Positions 1 to 6,483 of a stretch of 10,644 nucleotides of DNA are shown piece by piece; positions within the stretch are counted from its first letter, which is position 1; every line of letters starts with the position of its first letter. Position numbers and translations under genes: made by a program. Under the pieces are notes generated by a model that was not told the origin of the DNA, did not search any database, and saw only the letters and a list, made by a program, of their open reading frames with translations. Origin of the DNA: an uncultured Eubacteriales bacterium (GTDB lineage: Bacteria; Bacillota; Clostridia; Oscillospirales; Ruminococcaceae); contig ONLC01000128.1 of NCBI GenBank assembly GCA_900318545.1, positions 1 through 10,644 of the forward strand, in the 5' to 3' direction.

Positions 1-18
1 AGCGAAGTGAACTTCGCT
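1..18. repeat. Perfect 8-bp hairpin at the left edge
   Basis: AGCGAAGT and ACTTCGCT are exact reverse complements separated by GA. The hairpin directly precedes repeat copy 1, and a 10-base palindrome GCTTGCAAGC (16-25) bridges the two. It may be part of a larger repeat element cut by the window edge. No T-run follows on either strand, so it is not a typical intrinsic terminator. Confidence 0.55.
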
Positions 19-19
19 T

Positions 20-101
20 GCAAGCCTGCGTCGAATTTAGGCAATCTGACGAAAATCTGGACGGCGCATCTGATGCACAGAGGTCGTGCGGTGTTGCCTT
101 A
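20..101 (+). repeat. Interspersed repeat, copy 1 (left end)
   Basis: This 82-base unit matches the reverse complement of 10468-10549 at 79 of 82 positions, with no gaps, by eye. Inside it are a small palindrome (GCATC-T-GATGC, 66-76) and a pair of complementary 7-mers (AGGCAAT at 39-45 with GTTGCCT at 93-99) that could close the unit into one stem-loop. The inner edge coincides with the TAA stop of the acetyltransferase gene (99-101). No transposase or target-site duplication is visible. It is probably one member of a dispersed, hairpin-forming repeat family, but this window alone cannot show copy number. Confidence 0.8.
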
Positions 102-605
102 TAGTTTTTTCTCAAACACATAGTCGTCCATAATGAAGCCCTCTCCGATGTCGGTCTGCTGCGTTTTGGAGACCGTCATTCCGAACGCCTTGTATGCGTT
201 GATCGCTGTATCATTGTTTTTATTCACTGTGAGCCACACGCTTTTAAGCTTCTGCTTCCTTGCCTTCTCGCAGATAAAGCGGAAAGCCTCGGTAGAATAA
301 TGCTTGCCTCTCTGCTCACGCCTGAGATACAGCTTTGAGAGAAAGAGCGTACCGTCAGGCTTCGGAGCTATCGCAAAGTAGCCTGCCGCCTCACCGTCAG
401 CTATTATCAGATAGTAGCTGCAGCTCTCATTTGCAGCCTGCTCCTTCATGCTCTCAAAGGACTGAAACTTCCCGACCATATAATCGGTCTGGGCAAGGGT
501 GATTATCCCCGGGAAGTGCTCGTGCCAAATCTCATCGGCAAGAGCTGCCGCAAGCTGGAGATCATCGTCTTTTTCGCACAGTACAAACTCAAGCATCTTC
601 CTCAC
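99..605 (-). CDS. GNAT family N-acetyltransferase
   Basis: Predicted cytoplasmic acetyltransferase of 168 residues that would move an acetyl group from acetyl-CoA to an unknown amine. The N-terminal part (about 20-50, with EIWHEHF and DYMVGKFQS) is typical of a GNAT subgroup common in Clostridia. The acetyl-CoA binding motif A is near 92-106 (LYLRREQRGKHYSTE) and motif B near 128-142 (NKNNDTAINAYKAFGM). Length is normal for the family. The longest start is GTG at 603-605. An ATG at 594-596 gives a protein three residues shorter and has a GAGG just upstream, so either is possible. The gene begins inside the end of the upstream ATPase gene (overlap up to 17 bases), which implies translational coupling as last gene of the operon. 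The stop codon sits on the edge of the terminal repeat. Substrate cannot be inferred. Confidence 0.9.
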   Translation of the reverse strand: MRKMLEFVLCEKDDDLQLAAALADEIWHEHFPGIITLAQTDYMVGKFQSFESMKEQAANESCSYYLIIADGEAAGYFAIAPKPDGTLFLSKLYLRREQRGKHYSTEAFRFICEKARKQKLKSVWLTVNKNNDTAINAYKAFGMTVSKTQQTDIGEGFIMDDYVFEKKL

Positions 606-1788
606 TGCCTTTCAGAAACTCAATAAACTGCTTGGCTGCTCTCGGAGATCTGCCTGCCCTGCCAAGTGCAAAACGCTCAGCTCTCATAAAGAGCTCCTCT
701 CTCGGCATCTGAATATCGTACTCTTCAGCAAGCTTTTCTACCACTTCGAGGAACACTGCCTTATCGGGCTTCTGGAAGGTTACTGTCAGACCAAAGCGGT
801 CGGACAGGGACAAAAACTCCTGCATAGTATCTCTGAGATGCACCTCATCGCCCTCACGGGCAGAGAAGGTTTCACGCACAAGATGCCGTCTGTTTGATGT
901 CGCATAGATAAGCAGGTTCTTCGCTGTTGAGGAAACGCTGCCCTCCAGTATTGCTTTCAGAGCTGCGAAATCGTCATCGTCCTCTGTAAAGGAGAGGTCA
1001 TCTATAAACACTATGAATTTAAGCGGATTGCGGCTGATGTTTTCAACTATATCGGGAATAGAGTGAAGCTGCTTCTTTTTAAGCTCAATAAGCCTCAGAC
1101 CCTTTGATGCATATTCATTAGCTATAGCCTTTACAGTTGAGGACTTGCCTGTTCCGCAGTCGCCGTACAGAAGAACATTATTTGCAGGCTTTCCCGAAAG
1201 GAACGCAAGAGTGTTCTCGATAACTTCGTTACGCTGAGCCTCATAGCAGTGAAGCTGAGAAAGCGTGATCGGGTCGGGGTACTCAACAGGGGTGATAGAG
1301 TCGTTTTTCATGACAAACACATTGTGACGAGAGTATATTCCATAGCCGTACTCCCCTATTCTGTGCATACGCTCTGCATACACCTGAGAGAAATCCGTCT
1401 GCTTTGTGCTGTAGCGAGGGAGGAACTCGTCATAGCCGATTTTAGCGGCTATCTCAGAGCTCTGCACCTGTGAAAGCTCCTCCAGTACCATAAGCTCATT
1501 TGCAAGGCACTCATCAAGCATCATTCCAGTCTTTGAGCCCTCGCCCCTGCGGAAGGTATAAATGTTTTCGTCCTGCAAGGTTATATTCAGAATGTACTCT
1601 GTAAGGTCGTCGCCCTTTTCATAGAGATTGGAAGCAAACTCACAGTAATCGGACACTGCCTTGTCTGTATCGCCCGAAACCGAGCTGTCTATCGCCTTTA
1701 CAAAGGAGCTGAAAACTGCATCGCTGTAAAGCCCCCGAAAAATAACAAGAGCCTTTACCCTTTTAAGTATGCTTTTCAGATCTGTCAT
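589..1788 (-). CDS. DUF815-type AAA+ ATPase
   Basis: A 399-residue ATP-binding protein resembling the DUF815 family of AAA+ ATPases, whose cellular role is not established. The first 195 residues form a mostly helical region without a motif I recognise. The ATPase core follows: Walker A at 209-217 (GDCGTGKSS), Walker B at 258-267 (FIVFIDDLSF), a sensor-1-like asparagine in YATSNRRH near 299, a possible arginine finger in LSDRFGL near 331, and a sensor-2-like GRSPRAAKQF near 379-388. All key residues for ATP binding and hydrolysis appear present. The start is ATG at 1786-1788, 27 bases after the esterase stop, preceded by only a weak ribosome binding site (GGTG). The gene overlaps the acetyltransferase gene downstream. 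There is no signal peptide or membrane segment, so it is predicted to be cytoplasmic. Family assignment is by remembered motif pattern and is fairly secure. Confidence 0.88.
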   Translation of the reverse strand: MTDLKSILKRVKALVIFRGLYSDAVFSSFVKAIDSSVSGDTDKAVSDYCEFASNLYEKGDDLTEYILNITLQDENIYTFRRGEGSKTGMMLDECLANELMVLEELSQVQSSEIAAKIGYDEFLPRYSTKQTDFSQVYAERMHRIGEYGYGIYSRHNVFVMKNDSITPVEYPDPITLSQLHCYEAQRNEVIENTLAFLSGKPANNVLLYGDCGTGKSSTVKAIANEYASKGLRLIELKKKQLHSIPDIVENISRNPLKFIVFIDDLSFTEDDDDFAALKAILEGSVSSTAKNLLIYATSNRRHLVRETFSAREGDEVHLRDTMQEFLSLSDRFGLTVTFQKPDKAVFLEVVEKLAEEYDIQMPREELFMRAERFALGRAGRSPRAAKQFIEFLKGSEEDA

Positions 1789-1815
1789 ACTAACACCAAC
1801 TTAAAATCTTTCCAT

Positions 1816-2817
1816 TCAGTCTCTGCCTGCGGAAATGACTGAAATAACCATAAACGGGCTTTCCTCTCTGCCCTCTTCATCTATAACAATGTCAAGAGTG
1901 TGCAGACCGCTTCCTGCATTTGAGGAAATAGTCGTCAGGGCACAAAGGTCGCCCCAGTCCTCATCGAAGTTTGCATCTAAGATAACACGCTCATTATATC
2001 TGCCGTCTATTACAGCATAAGCCTTCGGAGCAGGCTTGTTTATCGTCCTTCTCCACTGTATCATTATTATACTGCCCTTTACAAGGAAGCTTATCTTTGC
2101 ACCCTTTTTCCAGCCTGTCCAGCCGTCCTTGAACGGGTCACACCACTGTGAAGCTTCGTGCGTATCTGCAGTAAAGCCCTCACTCTTTATGTTCAGCGAC
2201 TTGTTCTGATAACGCACTGCTATCATAGCGTGTCCCTTATCGTTCGGGTGGAGCATATCGGTGGTGTAGTCCTCACGCTTTTCCTCGCCCGAAGCTATAT
2301 GCGGATAGATATAATCACGCACACTCACTATCGGCAGGCCGTAGTGCTTTGCTATTTCGTTATGTATCTCCTGTGCGTTGTGGCCGTCCTCATAAAACAG
2401 GTTATTGATAACAACAACCGCCTTTACAGACTGTGCTTTCAAAAGCTTTCTGATAAGGCTTTCGTAAGTCTCGCGGAAAAGCTGAGTGTTATCGTCATTA
2501 ACGGAAAACTCCACGAACACAAGGTCAGGCTTTTTGTCAAGAACGTGCTCATCAGCTCTTGCAGCTCCAAACTGAGATGTTGTAGCGCCGATTCCCGCAT
2601 TGAAAAAGCTGAGCTTTGTTTCGGGGAAGCTTTTCTCCCACCATTTAGCTGAAAGATTTACATATCTTTTATCCTCGGTCTGTGCATGACAGCCCTGAGT
2701 GATAGAGCCACCCAGATAAACGATACTCAGCTCCTTTTCCTTTTCGGCCTTGTCAAACACAGCTGAAAGGTAATTTGCATCGCCGAGACTGACGATAGAG
2801 GTATTATAATCGTACAT
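1816..2817 (-). CDS. SGNH/GDSL-family hydrolase (probable carbohydrate esterase)
   Basis: Predicted ester hydrolase, 333 residues from the ATG at 2815-2817. Numbering from there, the SGNH blocks are in order: block I GGSITQG with nucleophile Ser38, block II NAGIGATTS with Gly75, block III FSVNDD with Asn107, and block V DMLHPND with Asp187 and His190. About 110 C-terminal residues (after about 215) look beta-rich and may be an accessory sandwich domain, as in some carbohydrate acetylesterases; that is an inference. I prefer the ATG at 2817 because GGGTGA lies 5-6 bases upstream and the protein then begins MYDYNTSIVSLG, as similar proteins do. An in-frame ATG at 2848-2850 would add 11 residues (MDSKYIFKGEI) and would start only 3 bases after the ilvB stop. 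No signal peptide is seen, so the enzyme should act inside the cell, perhaps on imported acetylated sugars. Substrate unknown. Confidence 0.88.
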   Translation of the reverse strand: MYDYNTSIVSLGDANYLSAVFDKAEKEKELSIVYLGGSITQGCHAQTEDKRYVNLSAKWWEKSFPETKLSFFNAGIGATTSQFGAARADEHVLDKKPDLVFVEFSVNDDNTQLFRETYESLIRKLLKAQSVKAVVVINNLFYEDGHNAQEIHNEIAKHYGLPIVSVRDYIYPHIASGEEKREDYTTDMLHPNDKGHAMIAVRYQNKSLNIKSEGFTADTHEASQWCDPFKDGWTGWKKGAKISFLVKGSIIMIQWRRTINKPAPKAYAVIDGRYNERVILDANFDEDWGDLCALTTISSNAGSGLHTLDIVIDEEGREESPFMVISVISAGRD

Positions 2818-2853
2818 AATTTCACCCTTAAATATATATTTACTGTCCATTAA

Positions 2854-4426
2854 TCAGGACTCTTCCAAGTCGATCTCCATAATAGGCTCAGATACGTCAG
2901 CACCTGCAGGTACCATAGGAAGAACGTTTACGTCCTTATTAATGATAACATCAAGGAGCACAGGCTTGCCCTCTGCTGCGAGCTTCAGTGCCTTTGCAAT
3001 GCCCTCTCTGATCTCATTCTTGTTCACTATGCGGATACCCTCAACACCGAAGGCATCTGCAAGCTTCATAAGGTCAGTTCCACGGTCGATGGTTGTCTGC
3101 GAGAAACGCTTGCCGTAGAAAAGCCTCTGCCACTGTCTTACCATACCGAGAACGTCATTCTCGAATACAAGCTCAATTATCGGAATCTTGTGCTTTGCAA
3201 GTGAGGACAGCTCGTTGCAGTTCATAAAGAAGCTTCCGTCACCTGCTATGTTTATTACCTCTCTGTCGGGGTTGCCGATCTTCGAGCCCATAGCCGCACC
3301 GAAGCCGTAGCCCATAGTGCCGAGTCCTCCGCTTGATGCAAAGCTTCTCTCACATCTGAAATTATAGAACTGAGCAGCCCACATCTGGTGCTGACCTACC
3401 TCAGTAGTGATTATAGCCTTGCCTGCTGTCTGTCTGTCAAGCTCCTCGATCACGTCCTGAGGGAGCACCTCGTCCTCTCTCTCGATAGGCACCATTCTGA
3501 GAGCGTAGAGCTTCTTCCACTCGGCGATCTGCTCCATCCACTCCTTGTGCTCAAGCTGAGGAAGCTTCTTTGTTATCTCAGCGAGAACATATTCAAGGTC
3601 GCCTGTGATATGATGATAAACGTCTATATTTTTGCCTATCTCGGCAGGGTCTATCTCGATATGGATGATCTTTGTTCCGACTGCAAAGGTATTAGGATTG
3701 CAGAGCACTCTGTCAGAGAAGCGTGAGCCAAGAACAATAAGCAGGTCGCAGCCGTTAAGGGCGAGAGCTGCGGTCTTTGTTCCGTGCATACCAAGCATTC
3801 CGATGTACTCATCTCTTGTATTATCAAAAGCACACTGACCCATAAGCGACAGTGATACAGGTGCGTTGATCTTATCAACAAGCTCTGCCATTTCATCAGC
3901 AGCATTACAGGATACAACTCCGCCGCCTGCATATATGAAGGGCTTCTTTGCAGCCTTGATAAGCTCTACCGCCTTATCTATCTCCTCACCGATACCCTCG
4001 GGATTGTGGTTGACGATGGGCTTCGGCTCTTTTCTTTCATACTCGATCATTGCAGCCGTGATGTCCTTAGGTATATCAATAAGAACAGGGCCTTTTCTGC
4101 CTTCGTTAGCGATATAGAAAGCCTCTCTGATGATGTCGGGAAGCTTTGCAGGATCCTTCACTATGTAGTTATGCTTTGTTATAGGCATTGTGATGCCTGT
4201 GATGTCTACCTCCTGGAAGGAATCAAGGCCTAAAAGAGACCTCGGAACATTTCCTGTGATAGCAACCAGCGGAATAGAGTCCATATATGCGGTTGCGATA
4301 CCTGTTACAAGGTTAGTTGCTCGCATCATAGATGTTGAGAACAGCTCCTCCCGGGTAGCCGAAAACAGTATCTACCCCCTGCTCCAACAAACATTCGATT
4401 ATAACGTCCGAACCATTTAACTGCAT
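2854..4426 (-). pseudogene. ilvB: Acetolactate synthase large subunit, internally deleted and frameshifted
   Basis: Intact IlvB uses thiamine diphosphate (ThDP) to join two pyruvates, or pyruvate and 2-oxobutyrate, in valine, leucine and isoleucine synthesis. A normal start is present: AGGAGG at 4435-4440, 8 bases before ATG 4424-4426, then MQLNGSDVIIECLLEQGVD and the family motif FGYPGGAVLNIYDA. Immediately after, the frame changes and reaches TAA at 4313-4315, a 37-residue fragment. The rest of IlvB continues in another frame from 4329 (MMRATNLVTGIATAYMD) to TGA at 2854, 491 codons with no further stop. It includes VPRSLLGLDSFQEVDITGIT, VGQHQMWAAQFY, GLGTMGYGFGAAMG and the ThDP-binding GDGSF (363-367)...ND (391). 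By comparison with remembered IlvB sequences, about 43 residues are missing between NIYDA and ATNLVTG, including the HEQGA segment with the catalytic glutamate. The two ATGs at 4324-4329 look like accidents of the junction. A real recent deletion and an assembly error are both possible. No ilvN is nearby. Confidence 0.85.
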
Positions 4427-4434
4427 AAGTTTGA

Positions 4435-4440
4435 CCTCCT
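4435..4440 (-). promoter_or_regulatory. Ribosome binding site of ilvB
   Basis: A perfect AGGAGG (read on the minus strand) 8 bases before the ATG at 4424-4426. It fixes the original ilvB start and shows that the ATG at 4329 that opens the long downstream frame is not the native one. No comparable site precedes 4329 at a useful distance except GGGAGGAGC within the coding sequence about 15 bases upstream. Confidence 0.85.
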
Positions 4441-4485
4441 ATTAGATAAAACTGCGGCAAAACAAGCACACAGATATACTAGTTT

Positions 4486-4514
4486 ATTATATCACAATAT
4501 AAGCTTCTTGTCAA
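4486..4514 (-). promoter_or_regulatory. Consensus sigma-A promoter for the ilvB operon
   Basis: On the minus strand, TTGACA (4509-4514) and TATAAT (4486-4491) are separated by exactly 17 bases, a full match to the housekeeping consensus. The predicted leader before ilvB is only about 50 bases. It has no T-box specifier structure and no leader peptide with runs of branched-chain codons, so attenuation control is not apparent. A repressor operator cannot be excluded. Confidence 0.85.
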
Positions 4515-4526
4515 TCGCCGAAAAGC

Positions 4527-4556
4527 ATAAAAAAGCCGCCCGTAAACCGGACGGCT
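4527..4556 (-). terminator. Intrinsic terminator after the DHHW lipoprotein gene
   Basis: Read on the minus strand, a 9-bp stem (AGCCGTCCG with CGGGCGGCT, one G-T pair) with a five-base loop is followed by TTTTTTAT. It begins 6 bases past the lipoprotein stop codon and lies just upstream of the ilvB promoter, so it separates the two transcription units. Confidence 0.85.
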
Positions 4557-4562
4557 GAAAGG

Positions 4563-5690
4563 TCAGTACATTATATCCTCGATATAGCTGATCTTATCAA
4601 AGCTGGTTGATGATGCAGAGCCCAGTGCAAAGAGAATATCTGTAGCACCTACCTGCTGACAGAAGCTTACTGCACTTGTTTCAAAGAACCTTGTATCACA
4701 AAGATATATTTTCGAGAACGATGACGTAAGGAAAGGCAGAAGTGCATTTCCGTAGCTGTCCTTGAAGATAACGAGAACTCTGTCGTTGGCTGCATCTGTA
4801 TTGACCTCAAGGATCTGATCGTCTGTGCCGACAAACACGGTATAGCTGGAGCTTATATCGTTGTCCTCAAAAAACAGCGAGGTCTCATAGCCCTCATTGA
4901 AATAGCTGTCATGTGACAGGAAGGTGCATTTATCAAGGTTTGCAGGCTTGTAATAGGTGAAGGTATCGGGGTACTCGGCAAGAGCCTCGATATCATTGAC
5001 TGTATAGAATGCCCCGAGATAGCCCTCTCTGTCTACCTTCTCATAGGTGTTGTACTCGGCAAAGGGAACGCCTGCCTGTTCAGCGAATATCCTTGCTGAA
5101 TAGAAGGCTGCAAGCGGCTGCCAGTGATAATCGCTCCTTGAATAGAGGTACTCTGCCTTATGCTCGTTCAGGAACTGGTTTACGAAAACGCCCTCTGAGT
5201 TTTTGAGCTTTCCGTAAATATCCTGAGTGCTTTCCGTCTGATCGGCATACTCACCCTGAAGCTCGGCAGGTGTATAAAAAGCCTGCGATGACGGTATGCA
5301 CATAAGATAGGTCTTAGTATCACCGCCTACCGCAGCTGCAAAGTTATCGACCGTTTCAGCAAGATAGTCACCGACATCAGGGCTGTAGTAATAGCCCTCC
5401 ATAGCTCTTACAAGCGGAGTGCCTGCATCTGCAACGATACAGCCGCTTATATAGTCATAGGTCTCGACCTCAACGGGTGCCGAGGTGGTTACAAGTGTCG
5501 TGGTTGTGGTGGTAGTTGTAGTAGTGGTTGTAGTAGTCTCCTCCTCAGCCTTCTGAGTTTCTCCATCAGATACAGAGTTTGCTGATTCTGTTGCTACAGT
5601 AATCTTATTATCATCACTGCCGATGCTGTTTCCGCAGCCTGCCAATGAAAGCACAGCAGCAAGAGCTGCACAAAGAATTCTTTTTTTCAT
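4563..5690 (-). CDS. Lipoprotein with poly-Thr linker and DHHW/SGNH-like domain
   Basis: A 375-residue predicted surface lipoprotein. Residues 1-19 are a lipoprotein signal peptide (MKKR, hydrophobic core, lipobox LAGC with Cys19). Residues 20-51 are polar and acidic, 52-65 are fourteen consecutive threonines, and 66-75 finish the linker. The rest is a globular domain that I assign to the DHHW/AlgX-AlgJ-like SGNH group from two features: a D-x-H-W motif (Asp187, His189, Trp190, in SRSDYHW) and a serine in FKDSYGN (Ser312), arranged as expected for a catalytic triad. Related proteins acetylate or otherwise modify extracellular polysaccharides, but many DHHW proteins have no tested activity, so function here is inferred. 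The start is ATG 5688-5690, with AAGGAG 8 bases upstream and a promoter at 5727-5755. A terminator directly follows, so the gene is a single-gene unit. Poly-Thr stretches like this often serve as extended, possibly O-glycosylated spacers that lift a domain off the membrane. Confidence 0.85.
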   Translation of the reverse strand: MKKRILCAALAAVLSLAGCGNSIGSDDNKITVATESANSVSDGETQKAEEETTTTTTTTTTTTTTLVTTSAPVEVETYDYISGCIVADAGTPLVRAMEGYYYSPDVGDYLAETVDNFAAAVGGDTKTYLMCIPSSQAFYTPAELQGEYADQTESTQDIYGKLKNSEGVFVNQFLNEHKAEYLYSRSDYHWQPLAAFYSARIFAEQAGVPFAEYNTYEKVDREGYLGAFYTVNDIEALAEYPDTFTYYKPANLDKCTFLSHDSYFNEGYETSLFFEDNDISSSYTVFVGTDDQILEVNTDAANDRVLVIFKDSYGNALLPFLTSSFSKIYLCDTRFFETSAVSFCQQVGATDILFALGSASSTSFDKISYIEDIMY

Positions 5691-5726
5691 TGTAGTATCT
5701 CCTTATAAAAATAATAAATCTGACTA

Positions 5727-5755
5727 ATTATAGCACAGTTTTCCAAAAATGTAAA
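5727..5755 (-). promoter_or_regulatory. Sigma-A promoter of the lipoprotein gene
   Basis: Minus-strand TTTACA (5750-5755), a 17-base spacer and TATAAT (5727-5732) preceded by TGC (extended -10). The predicted start is about 30 bases before the ATG, with AAGGAG between. The CIRCE element for the divergent hsp20 gene lies about 40 bases further upstream, outside this promoter. Confidence 0.8.
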
Positions 5756-5792
5756 GAGCAAAGCAAAAATTAGCACTTCATTATCCGTTTTG

Positions 5793-5819
5793 CTAGCACT
5801 CTATGATGAAGAGTGCTAA
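5793..5819 (+). promoter_or_regulatory. CIRCE operator (HrcA binding site)
   Basis: CTAGCACTC, nine bases, GAGTGCTAA: an inverted repeat matching the CIRCE consensus TTAGCACTC-N9-GAGTGCTAA at 17 of 18 arm positions. CIRCE is bound by the HrcA repressor, which releases on heat shock. The site lies in the divergent intergenic region about 190 bases before hsp20 and about 40 bases upstream of the lipoprotein -35 box, so hsp20 is the likely target. The nine-base spacer contains TATGAT (5802-5807), a 5-of-6 match to a -10 box, but the matching -35 position (TTCATT near 5777) is weak. A solitary half-site, TTAGCACTT, is at 5770-5778. Confidence 0.9.
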
Positions 5820-6010
5820 TTTTCAGCTTGTGAACACTGTTTTATCACAATTCGAACACATCAGAGCATTAATATATAGTCAAACGAAAGGAAATGAGAC
5901 CAATGGAAACCAAAGAATAAAATCCCCATTCGCACATAAACTAAGATAAAAAGACTATTGAAACTCACGCATCAAAGGTCTTTAGAGAAATAAACAAGGA
6001 GGCATTTATT
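5820..6010 (+). other. Long leader region of hsp20
   Basis: About 190 bases between CIRCE and the hsp20 ATG hold no gene of normal size. An inverted repeat TTGTGA-N11-TCACAA (5828-5850) could be a hairpin or a protein site. A five-codon frame (METKE, 5903-5920) follows a purine-rich AAAGGAAATGAG, but its spacing is poor. A second weak promoter (TTCGAA 5851-5856, 16 bases, TATATA 5873-5878) is possible. The hsp20 ribosome binding site AAGGAGG is at 5996-6002. None of the leader elements except the ribosome binding site is certain. Confidence 0.45.
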
Positions 6011-6430
6011 ATGTTTGCACTTACACCATTTGAAAGAAGAAGCTATGATCTGTTCAACGCATTTCACGATTTTGAGGACGACTTTTTCAAGTCACCGCAG
6101 CTAAGGTCATTCAGGACCGATATAAAGGACGAGGGCGACAAGTACCTTATGGAGGCTGAGCTCCCGGGCTTTGAGAAGGAGGATATAAAGCTTGATATCA
6201 CAGGCAATACTCTGACCCTCTCTGCCGAGCATAAATCAGAGGCCGAGGACAAGAAGGAGGACAACTATATCCGCCGTGAAAGAAGCTTCGGCTCATATCA
6301 GAGAAGCTTTGACCTTACAGGCATTGACGCCGACAAGATCGAAGCAGAGTACAAGAACGGCATTCTGGAGCTGACTCTGCCCAAGATCGTAGAGACAAAG
6401 CCCGAAACAAGAAGACTTGAAATCAAATAA
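6011..6430 (+). CDS. hsp20: Small heat shock protein, Hsp20/alpha-crystallin family
   Basis: A 139-residue ATP-independent chaperone that would bind unfolding proteins in the cytoplasm and hold them for refolding by other chaperones. The first 35 residues are the variable arm (MFALTPFERRSYDLF). The alpha-crystallin domain runs from about 36 to 125: it opens with FRTDIKDEGDKYLMEAELPG and includes the signature AEYKNGILELTLPK (112-125). The C-terminal tail ends RRLEIK, whose LEI fits the I/V-x-I/V anchor used in oligomer assembly. Length is typical. The ATG has AAGGAGG 8 bases upstream. It is the only plus-strand gene, carries its own terminator, and is preceded by a CIRCE element, so heat induction through HrcA is the expected control. 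Confidence 0.95.
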   Translation: MFALTPFERRSYDLFNAFHDFEDDFFKSPQLRSFRTDIKDEGDKYLMEAELPGFEKEDIKLDITGNTLTLSAEHKSEAEDKKEDNYIRRERSFGSYQRSFDLTGIDADKIEAEYKNGILELTLPKIVETKPETRRLEIK

Positions 6431-6448
6431 AACTTCTCCTTAACAGAG

Positions 6449-6483
6449 CAGCCGACCGTGTAAAAGCGGTCGGCTGTTTTTTT
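6449..6483 (+). terminator. Intrinsic terminator of hsp20
   Basis: A perfect 10-bp stem (CAGCCGACCG with CGGTCGGCTG) with an 8-base loop, followed by seven T on the plus strand. It starts 18 bases after the hsp20 stop. The T-run overlaps the stop codon of the convergent oxidoreductase gene. On the minus strand the same hairpin is not followed by a T-run, so it is likely a one-way terminator, though it could still stabilise the 3' end of that mRNA. Confidence 0.92.

Noticed and set aside
499..897. Plus-strand 132-codon open frame
   Set aside because: It is opposite the well-supported acetyltransferase and ATPase genes, has low-complexity composition and no domain; an antisense shadow.
2158..2652. 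Plus-strand 164-codon open frame
   Set aside because: Fully antisense to the SGNH hydrolase, whose catalytic blocks are intact; the product is cysteine- and leucine-rich with no motif.
4313..4426. 37-residue frame as an independent small protein or leader peptide
   Set aside because: Its sequence is clearly the IlvB N-terminus (GYPGGAVLNIYDA), so it is a fragment of the broken gene and not a regulatory leader.
4427..4485. T-box or leader-peptide attenuator for ilvB
   Set aside because: The leader is only about 50 bases, without a terminator-antiterminator pair or branched-chain codon run.
5496..5537. Triplet microsatellite capable of slippage (phase variation)
   Set aside because: The codons vary in the third base, and a change by whole codons would not alter the frame, so on/off switching is unlikely.
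6449..6483. Bidirectional terminator for hsp20 and the flavoprotein gene
   Set aside because: The T-run exists only on the plus strand; the minus-strand side after the stem (CTCTGTTAAGG) is not U-rich.
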